NCBI GenBank assembly: GCA_943787605.1
Contig: CALSNB010000003.1
Span: 124,001 to 188,000 of the forward strand
Length of the DNA: 64,000 nt
Reading direction: 5' to 3'
Origin: GCA-2697345 sp002697345
Lineage (GTDB): Bacteria; Pseudomonadota; Alphaproteobacteria; Rhodobacterales; Rhodobacteraceae
Below the pieces are notes generated by a model. The model saw only the letters and a program-made list of their open reading frames with translations. It was not told where the DNA came from and searched no databases. The position numbers and the translations under genes are program-made. Below, piece by piece: positions 54,396 to 63,630 of the stretch (positions are counted from its first letter, which is position 1; every line of letters starts with the position of its first letter).

Positions 54396-57300
54396 ATGCC
54401 CAAAAGAACAGATATTAAGTCAATCCTAATAATTGGTGCTGGCCCTATAATAATTGGGCAAGCATGTGAATTTGACTATTCGGGAGCCCAGGCCTGCAAG
54501 GCCCTGAAAGAAGAGGGTTATCGAGTAATCTTAATCAACTCAAACCCTGCCACTATTATGACTGACCCCGACATGGCAGATGCTACTTATATAGAGCCGA
54601 TTACAACCGAGTTTATTACTAAAATTATTGAAAAAGAACGACCCGATGCGCTTTTGCCAACAATGGGTGGTCAAACTGCGCTGAATGTTTCTTTGGAGCT
54701 TGAAGAATTAGGCGTTCTAAGAAAGTTTCATGTAGAAATGATTGGAGCAACCAGAGTTTCGATAGAGATGGCTGAAGATAGAAAGCTTTTTAGAGAAGCC
54801 ATGACACGTATTGGAATTGAAAACCCAAAAGCAGTCATTGCTACCACCCTTGCCGAATGCACAGATGCACTTGAAGAGATAGGCCTCCCAGCAATTATTA
54901 GGCCCGCTTTTACAATGGGGGGAACTGGTGGTGGAGTTGCATACAATCAAGATGATTATAAGTTTTTTTGTAAGTCTGGTCTAGAAGCCTCCCCAGTCAA
55001 TCAAATTCTAATAGACGAAAGTTTGTTGGGTTGGAAAGAATTTGAAATGGAGGTCGTAAGAGATAAAGCAGATAATGCTATAATAGTTTGTTCTATAGAA
55101 AATGTAGATCCCATGGGCGTCCATACTGGAGACTCAATTACTGTTGCACCTGCACTTACGCTTACAGATAAAGAATATCAAATAATGAGAAATGGTTCGA
55201 TAGCTGTTCTCCGTGAGATTGGTGTCGAAACGGGCGGATCAAACGTACAATGGGCAATCAACCCCGTCGATGGTCGTATGGTTGTAATTGAAATGAATCC
55301 TAGAGTATCTAGGTCATCTGCACTGGCCTCAAAAGCGACCGGTTTTCCTATAGCAAAAATTGCAGCAAAGTTAGCTGTTGGTTATACACTAGATGAACTT
55401 GACAATGATATAACTAAAGTTACCCCCGCTTCTTTTGAACCCTCTATAGATTATATTGTTACTAAAATCCCTCGATTTACCTTTGAAAAGTTTTCAGGCG
55501 CCAAACCAGAGCTTTCTACATCTATGAAGTCTGTCGGTGAGGCGATGGCCATTGGTAGAAGTTTTCAAGAGTCGTTACAAAAAGCACTCATATCGCTCGA
55601 AACAGGCCTTAGTGGTCTTGATGAAATAGAAATCGAAGGAGCCCCTGATAAATCTGCCATAGTTGGCGCACTATCTAAACAGTGCCCCGATCGAATCCTG
55701 ATTATTGCTCAAGCAATGAGAGAGGGGTTCTCTGACACCGACATTCATTTAATTACTATGTATGATCCCTGGTTCTTAACGCAAATAAGAGAAATTGTTC
55801 AGGCAGAAAACAAAATTAAGGAAAACGGCTTAACGCTAGAGGTTGATACTATTCGTTCATTAAAAATGTCTGGTTTTTCTGATAAACGGTTAGCCGTTCT
55901 CTCAAATAAAAGTGAAATAGCTATAAGAAAATTTAGATTAAATAATAATATAACAGCAGTATTTAAAAGAATAGATACTTGCGCTGCAGAGTTTGAAGCA
56001 CAAACCCCATATATGTACTCAACGTACGAAACTCCTGCAATGGGTGAGGTTGAATGCGAGGCCAGACCATCTCAAAAGAAAAAAATCATAATACTTGGTG
56101 GTGGGCCTAATAGAATAGGGCAAGGGATAGAGTTTGATTATTGCTGTTGTCATGCCTGTTTTTCACTAAGCTCAGACGGTTACGAGACGATCATGATAAA
56201 CTGTAATCCCGAGACAGTTTCAACAGATTATGATACGTCAGATCGTCTATACTTTGAACCACTTACGCTCGAGCATGTACTCGAGATTATTCGAGTTGAG
56301 CAATCGAATGGTAGCCTTCATGGAGTTATTGTTCAATTTGGAGGTCAAACTCCACTAAACCTGGCCCAAGGATTAGCTGATGCCGGCATACCTATACTGG
56401 GCACAAGTCCTGATGCGATAGATCTAGCAGAAGATAGAGAGCGGTTCCAAGCACTGGTTGTTAGTCTCAAATTAAAACAGCCCAGGAATGGTATCGCTCA
56501 CACAAAAACAGAAGCTATAAATATTTCTCTTGAAATCGGGTTTCCATTAGTAATTAGACCATCATATGTTTTAGGTGGCAGAGCTATGGAAATAGTTCAC
56601 AACTCTGTTCAACTAGAGCGTTATATCTCAGAGACTGTTATTCTTTCTGGAGATAGCCCAGTGTTACTTGATAGTTATTTATCAAATGCGATTGAGGTAG
56701 ATATAGACGCTATATCAGATGGATCAGATGTTCACGTAGCTGGAATTATGCAACACATAGAAGAAGCCGGTGTCCATTCGGGGGACAGTGCATGCTCTCT
56801 GCCCCCATATTCGCTTTCTCCAAATATAATTACTGAACTGTCAGAGCAAACAAAAAAACTGGCTCTAGCTCTTGAAGTTGTAGGTTTAATGAATGTTCAA
56901 TTCGCTGTAAAAGATAATCAGATTTATCTAATTGAAGTAAACCCAAGAGCGTCAAGAACAGTTCCATTTGTTGCAAAAGCTGTGGGATCACCCATCGCGT
57001 CGATAAGTGCTCAGGTAATGGCTGGGAGAAAATTATCAGAATTTAAACTTGTAAACCCAATTATTGATGGTTTCTGTGTTAAGGAAGTGGTTTTACCATT
57101 TGCACGTTTTCCTGGTGTGGATACTTTACTTGGTCCAGAGATGCGCTCTACTGGCGAAGTCATGGGCTCTGACAGAAGCTTCCACAGAGCTTTTCTAAAG
57201 GCCCAAATTGGTGCTGGGAATGACCTTCCGCGAAAAGCTGTTGGTAAGATATTTATTTCTATTAAAGATTCAGATAAAACAGAAGCCTTCCTAAAAGCGA

Positions 57301-57647
57301 TAGTAGCATTAGAACAATTGGGCCATTCAATAATAGCAACTCGAGGTACAGCCACTTGGTTACAAAAAAGTGGTCTAAAAATAGAGGTTGTAAATAAAGT
57401 TTATGAAGGACGCCCAAATATTGTTGACCAAATGAAAGATAAAAAAATCTCACTCGTATTTAACACGACGGTCAACAGTCAGGCTGTGGAAGATAGTCGA
57501 GAGATTAGAGCAGTGGCTCTGTATGATAAAATTCCTTATTTCACTACTGCCGCTGCCAGTGAAGCAGCAGCCCTATCTATGAAATCAAGGGAGGAAGGCG
57601 AATTTTCGGTAACCTCTATTCAAAGTAAAATTAATACTTCAAAATAA
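54396..57647 (+). CDS. carB: Carbamoyl-phosphate synthase large subunit
   Basis: CarB makes carbamoyl phosphate from bicarbonate, ammonia (from CarA) and two ATP for arginine and pyrimidine synthesis. The 1083-residue protein shows the internal duplication: two ATP-grasp halves, starting GAGPIIIGQACEFDYSG near 14 and GGGPNRIGQGIEFDYCC near 570, and a C-terminal MGS-like regulatory domain after about 940 with TRGTATWLQ. An AGGGG ribosome site is close to the ATG. carA is not adjacent. tdk follows after 14 bases. Confidence 0.97.
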   Translation: MPKRTDIKSILIIGAGPIIIGQACEFDYSGAQACKALKEEGYRVILINSNPATIMTDPDMADATYIEPITTEFITKIIEKERPDALLPTMGGQTALNVSLELEELGVLRKFHVEMIGATRVSIEMAEDRKLFREAMTRIGIENPKAVIATTLAECTDALEEIGLPAIIRPAFTMGGTGGGVAYNQDDYKFFCKSGLEASPVNQILIDESLLGWKEFEMEVVRDKADNAIIVCSIENVDPMGVHTGDSITVAPALTLTDKEYQIMRNGSIAVLREIGVETGGSNVQWAINPVDGRMVVIEMNPRVSRSSALASKATGFPIAKIAAKLAVGYTLDELDNDITKVTPASFEPSIDYIVTKIPRFTFEKFSGAKPELSTSMKSVGEAMAIGRSFQESLQKALISLETGLSGLDEIEIEGAPDKSAIVGALSKQCPDRILIIAQAMREGFSDTDIHLITMYDPWFLTQIREIVQAENKIKENGLTLEVDTIRSLKMSGFSDKRLAVLSNKSEIAIRKFRLNNNITAVFKRIDTCAAEFEAQTPYMYSTYETPAMGEVECEARPSQKKKIIILGGGPNRIGQGIEFDYCCCHACFSLSSDGYETIMINCNPETVSTDYDTSDRLYFEPLTLEHVLEIIRVEQSNGSLHGVIVQFGGQTPLNLAQGLADAGIPILGTSPDAIDLAEDRERFQALVVSLKLKQPRNGIAHTKTEAINISLEIGFPLVIRPSYVLGGRAMEIVHNSVQLERYISETVILSGDSPVLLDSYLSNAIEVDIDAISDGSDVHVAGIMQHIEEAGVHSGDSACSLPPYSLSPNIITELSEQTKKLALALEVVGLMNVQFAVKDNQIYLIEVNPRASRTVPFVAKAVGSPIASISAQVMAGRKLSEFKLVNPIIDGFCVKEVVLPFARFPGVDTLLGPEMRSTGEVMGSDRSFHRAFLKAQIGAGNDLPRKAVGKIFISIKDSDKTEAFLKAIVALEQLGHSIIATRGTATWLQKSGLKIEVVNKVYEGRPNIVDQMKDKKISLVFNTTVNSQAVEDSREIRAVALYDKIPYFTTAAASEAAALSMKSREEGEFSVTSIQSKINTSK

Positions 57648-57661
57648 TAGAAAGAAGAGCA

Positions 57662-58243
57662 ATGGCAAAACTTCACTTTCATTATTCAACCATGAATGCT
57701 GGAAAATCTACTTTACTGCTACAAGCTGCATATAACTATAAAGAAATGGGGATGGAAACATTACTATTAACTGCAGACTTCGATGACCGTACCGAAAATG
57801 GAAAAATTACCTCTCGAATAGGAATTTCAGAACAAGCAGAACTTTACAGCCAAGGTAGTGATTTACTTTCTTTAATAGAAAAAAAAACAAAAGAGAAAGC
57901 ACTAGCGTGTGTCTTAGTAGATGAAGCACAATGGCTATCACCTAGCCAAGTTTGGCAACTAGCACAGGTCGTAGATGATCTAAGAATACCTGTAATATGT
58001 TATGGGTTAAGAGTAGACTTTATGGGCGAACTTTTTCCTGGTTCCGCTAAATTACTAGCTATAGCTGACGAAATGCGGGAAGTTAGAACCATTTGTCATT
58101 GTGGAAGCAAAGCAACCATGGTCGTTAGAAAAGATTCTGATGGGAAAGTACAAACTTCGGGAGATCAGGTTCAAGTTGGTGGAAATGAAATGTATTTCTC
58201 CCTTTGTAGGCTACATTGGAGACAGGCTGTAAAAGGAGATTAA
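57662..58243 (+). CDS. tdk: Thymidine kinase
   Basis: This 193-residue type II thymidine kinase salvages thymidine to dTMP. The P-loop is STMNAGKST (residues 9-17), CVLVDEAQWL is the Walker B/lasso side, and cysteines in TICHCGSKAT with CRLHW form the zinc site. An AGAAGAG ribosome site lies just before the ATG and the gene follows carB closely, so both pyrimidine genes may be co-expressed. It is convergent with csaA. Confidence 0.95.
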   Translation: MAKLHFHYSTMNAGKSTLLLQAAYNYKEMGMETLLLTADFDDRTENGKITSRIGISEQAELYSQGSDLLSLIEKKTKEKALACVLVDEAQWLSPSQVWQLAQVVDDLRIPVICYGLRVDFMGELFPGSAKLLAIADEMREVRTICHCGSKATMVVRKDSDGKVQTSGDQVQVGGNEMYFSLCRLHWRQAVKGD

Positions 58244-58281
58244 GATATTTAACTCTCTAACAAAAGGATCAAAATGTCTCT

Positions 58282-58623
58282 TTAATAAACCTGACCCCCT
58301 ACAGGCACATCCTCATCTGGAACAATTAATATCACTTGTTTATTTTCATCTGGAACTCCAAGAACCAAGATTTCTGACATGAATTTACCAATTTGCCTGG
58401 GGGCAAAGTTAACAACTGCAAGCACTCGTCTACCTATTAGCTCACTACATTTATAATTATCCTTAATTTGAGCTGAGCTTTTTTTTATGCCAATTTCATT
58501 TTCAAAATTAACCCATAGTTTTATTGCGGGTTTTCTAGCTTCTGGAAATTCCTCTGCTCTAATTATTTCACCTACCCGAATATCTAGTTTCTGGAAGTCT
58601 GAAAAAGTTACCTCTTCAACCAT
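58282..58623 (-). CDS. csaA: CsaA-type tRNA-binding protein
   Basis: This 113-residue OB-fold protein is of the CsaA family, related to the tRNA-binding domain of methionyl- and phenylalanyl-tRNA synthetases. The core FQKLDIRVGEIIRAEEFPEARKPAIKLWVNF and AVVNFAPRQIGKFMSEILVLG is diagnostic. Members bind tRNA and some act as export chaperones. Its start overlaps the proC stop by 8 bases, giving a ybjN-proC-csaA run. Confidence 0.93.
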   Translation of the reverse strand: MVEEVTFSDFQKLDIRVGEIIRAEEFPEARKPAIKLWVNFENEIGIKKSSAQIKDNYKCSELIGRRVLAVVNFAPRQIGKFMSEILVLGVPDENKQVILIVPDEDVPVGGQVY

Positions 58624-59440
58624 CTTCAGAACTCCTTAATTCCTTACTTCTGTTTGAAGCAGCTTCGACTGCCTTGGATAACAGGGGGTGAAAACCAGTG
58701 TCTTTGTTCATTAAAATTTTAAGGGCCGCTGCAGTAGTTCCCCCTGGGCTAGTCACATTAATACGCAAACTTGCTGGATCTTCATCCGATGTTTCTGCTA
58801 GCAACCCTGCACCAACCACTGTTGCCTTTGCCAAAGTCATTGATAACTCAGCGTTCAAACCGTTGGACTGTCCAGCATCTGCCAACGCTTCGATAAGATG
58901 AAAAACGTAGGCGGGGCCTGATCCTGAAACAGCAGTCACGGCATCCATTTGCTCCTCCGAGTCTAGAAATACTATTTTTCCAACTGATGACAAAAGTTTT
59001 TCTGTAGCTTTTAGCTCCACATCACTAACATAATCGTTAGATATAATCGCAGTAATCCCTTTTCCAATAGATGCTGGGGTATTAGGCATAGCCCGTACTA
59101 TGGGCGTTTGGTTACCTAAAATACGTTCAAAATATGAGATAGAGGTACCCGCAGCTATAGAAATAAATAAAGTTTTTGAATTTCCTAATTTTTTTAACTT
59201 AGGAACTACATCTGGCATCATTTGAGGTTTCACTGCTATTAAAACAATCGACGGGTTGATCGGTAACGTTTTATTTAACCTGACAGTTTGTTTAATTAAC
59301 CAATCAGATGGATTGGGATCTATTACGGTGATTTCATTTGGATCTAAACCCTCCGTCAGCCAACCTCTCAATAAAGCAGAGCCCATTTTCCCGCAACCAA
59401 CTATTACTATGTCTTGTTTACTTAATTTTGATAAATTCAA
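58616..59440 (-). CDS. proC: Pyrroline-5-carboxylate reductase
   Basis: This last step of proline synthesis reduces P5C with NADPH. The 274-residue protein has the Rossmann motif VGCGKMGSAL at 14-23, VKPQMM in the linker, AMPNTPASIGKG, and the C-terminal signature SGSGPAYVFHLIEALADAG and TSPGGTTAAAL. It starts 32 bases after the ybjN gene in the same direction and overlaps csaA. Confidence 0.96.
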   Translation of the reverse strand: MNLSKLSKQDIVIVGCGKMGSALLRGWLTEGLDPNEITVIDPNPSDWLIKQTVRLNKTLPINPSIVLIAVKPQMMPDVVPKLKKLGNSKTLFISIAAGTSISYFERILGNQTPIVRAMPNTPASIGKGITAIISNDYVSDVELKATEKLLSSVGKIVFLDSEEQMDAVTAVSGSGPAYVFHLIEALADAGQSNGLNAELSMTLAKATVVGAGLLAETSDEDPASLRINVTSPGGTTAAALKILMNKDTGFHPLLSKAVEAASNRSKELRSSEDG

Positions 59441-59472
59441 AGGTCACCTCAAGTATATTTTATAAAAACACA

Positions 59473-59976
59473 CTATGCATGACCTATAGCCTCGGCAATA
59501 GCCAGTTGCATAGCAGAGTTAGGGGTACGATCACCCCAGCACACCAATTGAAAAGCAGGATAAAACTGTTCTGAAACATTAATTGCCGAGTCTAACATCT
59601 TATTAATTTGCTCTGGACTAGGCGCAACCTCCTCACCCAAGACCAATCCATAACGAAAGGCAATTACTTTTTGCTTCGCCCAATAAATGAAGCTTCCTAT
59701 CCAACATTCATCATTTGCTAAATTTAATATCTCATAGAGACTACCTAACTTTTCTTTAGGTAGCTCCATTTCAAATGTTGATATCAACCGGAGAGTTTGT
59801 TCATGATGAGACCAAGCTAAAGTAACTGAATAAGTTCTCCATTGGCCTTCAACTAGCATTGAAATTTGGTTTTCTCCAAGACGGTCAAATTCCCAATCAT
59901 ATTTTTCAGCAATAGTTTCAACAATATCAATCGGATGAACTTCCTCAAATTCTAGGAACTCCTCTAAGTTTGTCAT
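59473..59976 (-). CDS. YbjN domain-containing protein
   Basis: This 167-residue soluble protein has the type III-chaperone-like fold typical of YbjN proteins. Conserved segments are EKYDWEFDRLGENQISMLVEGQWRTYSVTLAW and NDECWIGSFIYWAKQKVIAFRYGLVL. It is the first gene of the ybjN-proC-csaA run common in Rhodobacterales. The molecular function is unknown. The 185-base gap upstream, towards moeB, has no recognised element. Confidence 0.88.
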   Translation of the reverse strand: MTNLEEFLEFEEVHPIDIVETIAEKYDWEFDRLGENQISMLVEGQWRTYSVTLAWSHHEQTLRLISTFEMELPKEKLGSLYEILNLANDECWIGSFIYWAKQKVIAFRYGLVLGEEVAPSPEQINKMLDSAINVSEQFYPAFQLVCWGDRTPNSAMQLAIAEAIGHA

Positions 59977-60161
59977 AAAAGTTACTTTCTTATCGACTAG
60001 TGAAAGAATTCTTAACGCAAGATATTGACACAGGCACCACTAGTAGGTTTGAGGGACTATAGTAACACAATATATGGGTAAGTTGAAAATGCCTAGCCAA
60101 AAAAGAAAAAAGATTGTTAAAATGTAATATTATTATTTTAACTATTAACGAGTGGGAGGCT

Positions 60162-61199
60162 CTATTTTTTTGAACATATCGGACAATTCGTATCTTGATT
60201 CAATTTAATGGTACGTGTCTCTGCATTAAGAGCATCGTAGATCATTAATCGGCCATTCAGTAACTCACCGGCCCCTACAATTAATTTTATTGCCTCTACA
60301 GCCATAATAGACCCTATAACTCCGGGCAAAGCACCCACTACACCTGTCTCAGAACAAGAAGCTGCTAACTCTGTGTTAGGAATATTAGGGAAAACACATT
60401 GGTAACAAGGACTATCCAAAGTAGAAGTATAAACCATAACCTGTCCCTCCCACTGAGATATCGCCCCTGAAATCAATGGTTTTTTTAACTTTACACAAGT
60501 TTTATTTACCAAATATCTAGTTTGAGCATTATCAGTTCCATCAATGATTAAATCAAAGTTAGAAATTAAATCATCTGCATTTTTTTTGTCAAATAAGTAG
60601 TTATAAGTTAAAATATTTGTATAAGGATTTTGTGCTCTTATTGCTTCAGAGGCTGCAAATACTTTTGGGTCTCCAATCATCTTATCAGTATAGATTATTT
60701 GTCTTTGCAAATTAGAATTATCAACCAAATCGCTATCGACAACACCGATTGTGCCTATACCACCAGCGCCTAGATATTGAAGAACAGGTGATCCCAAGCC
60801 GCCTGCTCCTATTACTAGAATTTTAGCATTTTTTAGCTTTTTTTGTCCAAGACCCCCGATTTCTTTTAAAACAATATGTCTAGCGTATCTATTCAACTCT
60901 TCAGAATTAAATAGATTTTTTGTTGAATCTTTTCCAAATTTGACTTTTCCAATATTTTTAGCTTTTTTTAAGAGAAAAACGTAACCAATAATTACCAATA
61001 AAAGGAGAAAGCTAATAACCAAATTACTTAATGATCCACCTGTACTCTTAACTAAGATATGATCAGCACTAAAAGTGAAATGAATTAAAAAAATAATACC
61101 AAAAGCTATAGATAAAAAGGTTAGATTATAACGACGCTTCACATTAAAAATGCGATCTAGTAATAGGAAAGTTATGCCAAGTAGGAAAAAAACCATCAT
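60162..61199 (-). CDS. moeB: Membrane-anchored MoeB/ThiF/HesA family adenylyltransferase
   Basis: This 345-residue E1-like enzyme adenylates the C-terminus of a ubiquitin-like sulfur carrier such as MoaD for molybdopterin synthesis. Unlike E. coli MoeB, it begins with about three hydrophobic segments (residues 3-14, 25-43, 59-77) before the catalytic domain. The nucleotide motif is GAGGLG at 131-136, the RxxR-type NLQRQ follows, and zinc cysteines are in CYQC and the terminal CPIC. No rhodanese domain is present. It shares one base with the dut stop. It would supply molybdenum cofactor to the xanthine dehydrogenase in this window. Confidence 0.9.
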   Translation of the reverse strand: MMVFFLLGITFLLLDRIFNVKRRYNLTFLSIAFGIIFLIHFTFSADHILVKSTGGSLSNLVISFLLLLVIIGYVFLLKKAKNIGKVKFGKDSTKNLFNSEELNRYARHIVLKEIGGLGQKKLKNAKILVIGAGGLGSPVLQYLGAGGIGTIGVVDSDLVDNSNLQRQIIYTDKMIGDPKVFAASEAIRAQNPYTNILTYNYLFDKKNADDLISNFDLIIDGTDNAQTRYLVNKTCVKLKKPLISGAISQWEGQVMVYTSTLDSPCYQCVFPNIPNTELAASCSETGVVGALPGVIGSIMAVEAIKLIVGAGELLNGRLMIYDALNAETRTIKLNQDTNCPICSKK

Positions 61200-61666
61200 T
61201 ATTTAATTCCTGTAGATCCAAAACCCCTAGAAGATCGCCCACTACTCTCAAGAGTATCGACGAGTTCAAAAGTAGCACGTGCCACTGGGGCAACAACTAA
61301 TTGAGCAATTCTATCTCCATGACATATATGGAAAGGGTTTTGACCAAGGTTAATCATTATTATCCCAACCTCTCCTCTGTAATCACTATCTATCGTGCCT
61401 GGGGAGTTAATTATTGAAATTGCATAGTTTAATGCCAAACCAGAACGTGGTCTAACCTGGATTTCAAAACCTTGAGGCACATGAACAGACAGACCAGTCG
61501 GCACTAATACTGGCCTCCCCGATAGCAAGTTAACTCCAACATCTCTTAACTCAATAGGAAAATTTGCTCTTATATCTGCACCAGATGCTTCTACCGTCTG
61601 ATATTCGGGTCCTGCTACCAAGGGATCCGATAATTTACTCCGTACAAACTTGACCAATTGAGTCAT
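61199..61666 (-). CDS. dut: dUTP diphosphatase
   Basis: This 155-residue trimeric dUTPase hydrolyses dUTP to dUMP. All five motifs are visible, including RPRSGLALN (motif 2), the uracil-binding GTIDSDYRGEVGII (motif 3), and the C-terminal SSRGFGSTG arm. It overlaps coaBC by 4 bases (ATGA) and moeB by 1, the tight coaBC-dut-moeB unit of Rhodobacterales. Confidence 0.97.
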   Translation of the reverse strand: MTQLVKFVRSKLSDPLVAGPEYQTVEASGADIRANFPIELRDVGVNLLSGRPVLVPTGLSVHVPQGFEIQVRPRSGLALNYAISIINSPGTIDSDYRGEVGIIMINLGQNPFHICHGDRIAQLVVAPVARATFELVDTLESSGRSSRGFGSTGIK

Positions 61667-62862
61667 GATAAGTTTAATTTTTTTGCCATAAGACCAACTA
61701 GTTTTAACGCAACTTTGGACTTATCCATCCTTTCCCATTTCTCAACCCCAGCATTAGAAATCAATATTACAGCGTTCTCAGTTCCCCCCATAATATTTGT
61801 TTCAGGCCTTATGTCATTTGCGACAATCCAATCACATTTCTTCCTATTTAGCTTTTCAGTCGCATTTGCTATTAGATCATCAGTTTCCGCAGCAAAACCT
61901 ACTACTAGCTTTGGACGATCTTTTTTCAACTTAGATACATATTCTAGAATGTCAGGGTTTTTGATTAGTTTGAGAACTAACTCTTTATCCGAATTCTTTT
62001 TAATTTTTGACTTAGAAAACTCCTTAGTCTTCCAGTCAGCAACGGCTGCCACCATAACAAATGCATCAGCAGGTAATGATTTTTTAACTTCCTTAAACAT
62101 TTCATTCGCTGATTCCACTCGCTTGATTTCAGCTCCCAAGGGTAATTCGATATGTGTTGGTCCAGAGATTAATGTCACTCTAGCTCCTTCATTTAACAGG
62201 GCAACAGCAATCTGGTTTCCCTGATTACCAGATGAAAGATTCCCGATAAATCTAACGGGATCTATTTGTTCGTAAGTGGGGCCAGACGTAACTACTATAT
62301 GTTTACCTTTAAGTTTCCCAAGAGATAATTTTTTTTTTATTGCTACAATAATTTGTTCTGGTTCTGCCATACGACCAAAACCAAACTCTCCACAAGCCAT
62401 AGACCCTTCAACTGGCCCAATAAAACCAATACCATCTTTTTTTAATAACTGTATATTTCGTCTAGTAGCCAAATGCTCCCACATCCTGACATTCATTGCT
62501 GGAGCAGCTAAAACTTCGGTATCAGTTGCTAGTAAAAGCGTGGAAGCTAGATCATTAGCTAAACCCGATGCCATTTTAGCCAGTAGATCAGCAGTAGCAG
62601 GAACGATTACTATCAAATCTGAGTTCCTAGATAATTCTATATGCCCCATCTGGGTCTCATCTTCTAAATCAAAAAGATCTGCATAGACCTTTGATCCTGA
62701 TAAAACAGAAATACTTAAAGGAGTAACAAATTCTTTTCCAGCCTCTGTAAGTACAGGAGTGACAGAGGCACCTGCCTCGCGTAAGCCACGAATTAAATCG
62801 TGGCATTTAAATGCAGCAATACCACCACCTATTATCAGAAGTATTTTTTTTCCATTTAGCAT
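61663..62862 (-). CDS. coaBC: Bifunctional phosphopantothenoylcysteine decarboxylase/synthetase
   Basis: This 399-residue enzyme makes 4'-phosphopantetheine for coenzyme A. The N-terminal flavin decarboxylase (CoaC) has GGGIAAFK and the PAMNVRMWEH motif. The C-terminal CTP-dependent synthetase (CoaB) begins near 185 with VVTSGPTYEQIDPVRFIGN and contains AAVADWK. It is first in the coaBC-dut-moeB run; ubiB, often upstream in relatives, is not there. It is divergent from cobU across about 200 bases. Confidence 0.96.
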   Translation of the reverse strand: MLNGKKILLIIGGGIAAFKCHDLIRGLREAGASVTPVLTEAGKEFVTPLSISVLSGSKVYADLFDLEDETQMGHIELSRNSDLIVIVPATADLLAKMASGLANDLASTLLLATDTEVLAAPAMNVRMWEHLATRRNIQLLKKDGIGFIGPVEGSMACGEFGFGRMAEPEQIIVAIKKKLSLGKLKGKHIVVTSGPTYEQIDPVRFIGNLSSGNQGNQIAVALLNEGARVTLISGPTHIELPLGAEIKRVESANEMFKEVKKSLPADAFVMVAAVADWKTKEFSKSKIKKNSDKELVLKLIKNPDILEYVSKLKKDRPKLVVGFAAETDDLIANATEKLNRKKCDWIVANDIRPETNIMGGTENAVILISNAGVEKWERMDKSKVALKLVGLMAKKLNLS

Positions 62863-62975
62863 TTCATAATAATCCCTTGACTATACATATAAACCCTATG
62901 CTTTACTTTCTCAAGGAGCAATCAAATGGTAATAATTTACTAAAATAGGCTTTTAGATACTATATTAATTCTGTA

Positions 62976-62993
62976 AGTTAACTCTAGTTAACT
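62976..62993. repeat. Doubled AGTTAACT palindrome between coaBC and cobU
   Basis: The 8-base self-complementary word AGTTAACT occurs twice, separated by CT, so the 18 bases are at once a direct and an inverted repeat. GTATTTTTTT follows it. It lies in the divergent coaBC/cobU gap and could be an operator or a weak AT-rich hairpin terminator. The word contains an HpaI-type hexamer, which can also occur by chance. Confidence 0.45.
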
Positions 62994-63075
62994 GTATTTT
63001 TTTGACTAATTTAGCTTATTAAAGTTTAAAAGTGCTTCTCTATAACTTCTGAATTTTTATTAACAGGTGAATTTA

Positions 63076-63630
63076 ATGAACTTATTACCAAACTTAACTT
63101 TAATCATTGGAGGTGCTTGCTCTGGCAAAACAAAATTTGCAGAAAACCTCACTTTAAATAATGGATCCAATAATCTTTACATTGCAACCGCGGAGCCTTT
63201 TGATTTGGAAATGAAAAGTAAGATTGATTCCCATCAAAAATCAAGGGCGCTAAAAAAATGGACGACTATAGAAGCATTCCATAATCTAGCAGAAACGCTT
63301 GAAGGAATGAAAGAAGTAAAATTTGATACTATTTTAATTGATTGTCTCACGATGTGGTTAACTAACAAATTTCTTAAAAATAAAGACCTCCCACAAGAGG
63401 TTTCTCACCTAGTTGAGAGCATAAGAGAACAGAAAATGAAAGTTGTAATAGTCACTAACGAGCTAGGGTATGGAATTGTGCCAGATAACAAAATGGCTAG
63501 AGAATTTAGAAATCTTAATGGCCAACTGAATCAACAAATTGCTGCAGAGTCTGACCTGGTCATACAAGTAGTTGCTGGGTTGCCCTGCACCCTTAAAGGC
63601 ACGTTACCCAAGGCAAGTAATGACTACTAA
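63076..63630 (+). CDS. cobU: Bifunctional adenosylcobinamide kinase/adenosylcobinamide-phosphate guanylyltransferase
   Basis: CobU phosphorylates adenosylcobinamide and attaches GMP, activating it for nucleotide-loop assembly of B12. The protein has the P-loop GGACSGKTKFAE near the start, ATAEPFDLEMK, DCLTMWLTN and TNELGYGIVPDNKMAREFRNLNGQLNQ. ATG 63076 is chosen because AGGTGA lies five bases upstream; an in-frame GTG at 63067 is an alternative. It overlaps the next gene by 11 bases. No cobalamin riboswitch was seen upstream. Confidence 0.95.
   Translation: MNLLPNLTLIIGGACSGKTKFAENLTLNNGSNNLYIATAEPFDLEMKSKIDSHQKSRALKKWTTIEAFHNLAETLEGMKEVKFDTILIDCLTMWLTNKFLKNKDLPQEVSHLVESIREQKMKVVIVTNELGYGIVPDNKMAREFRNLNGQLNQQIAAESDLVIQVVAGLPCTLKGTLPKASNDY

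Noticed and set aside
61658..62224. 188-codon open frame on the + strand opposite coaBC
   Set aside because: It is antisense to a well-supported gene in a tight operon, its composition is that of a reverse-frame shadow, and no motif is visible.
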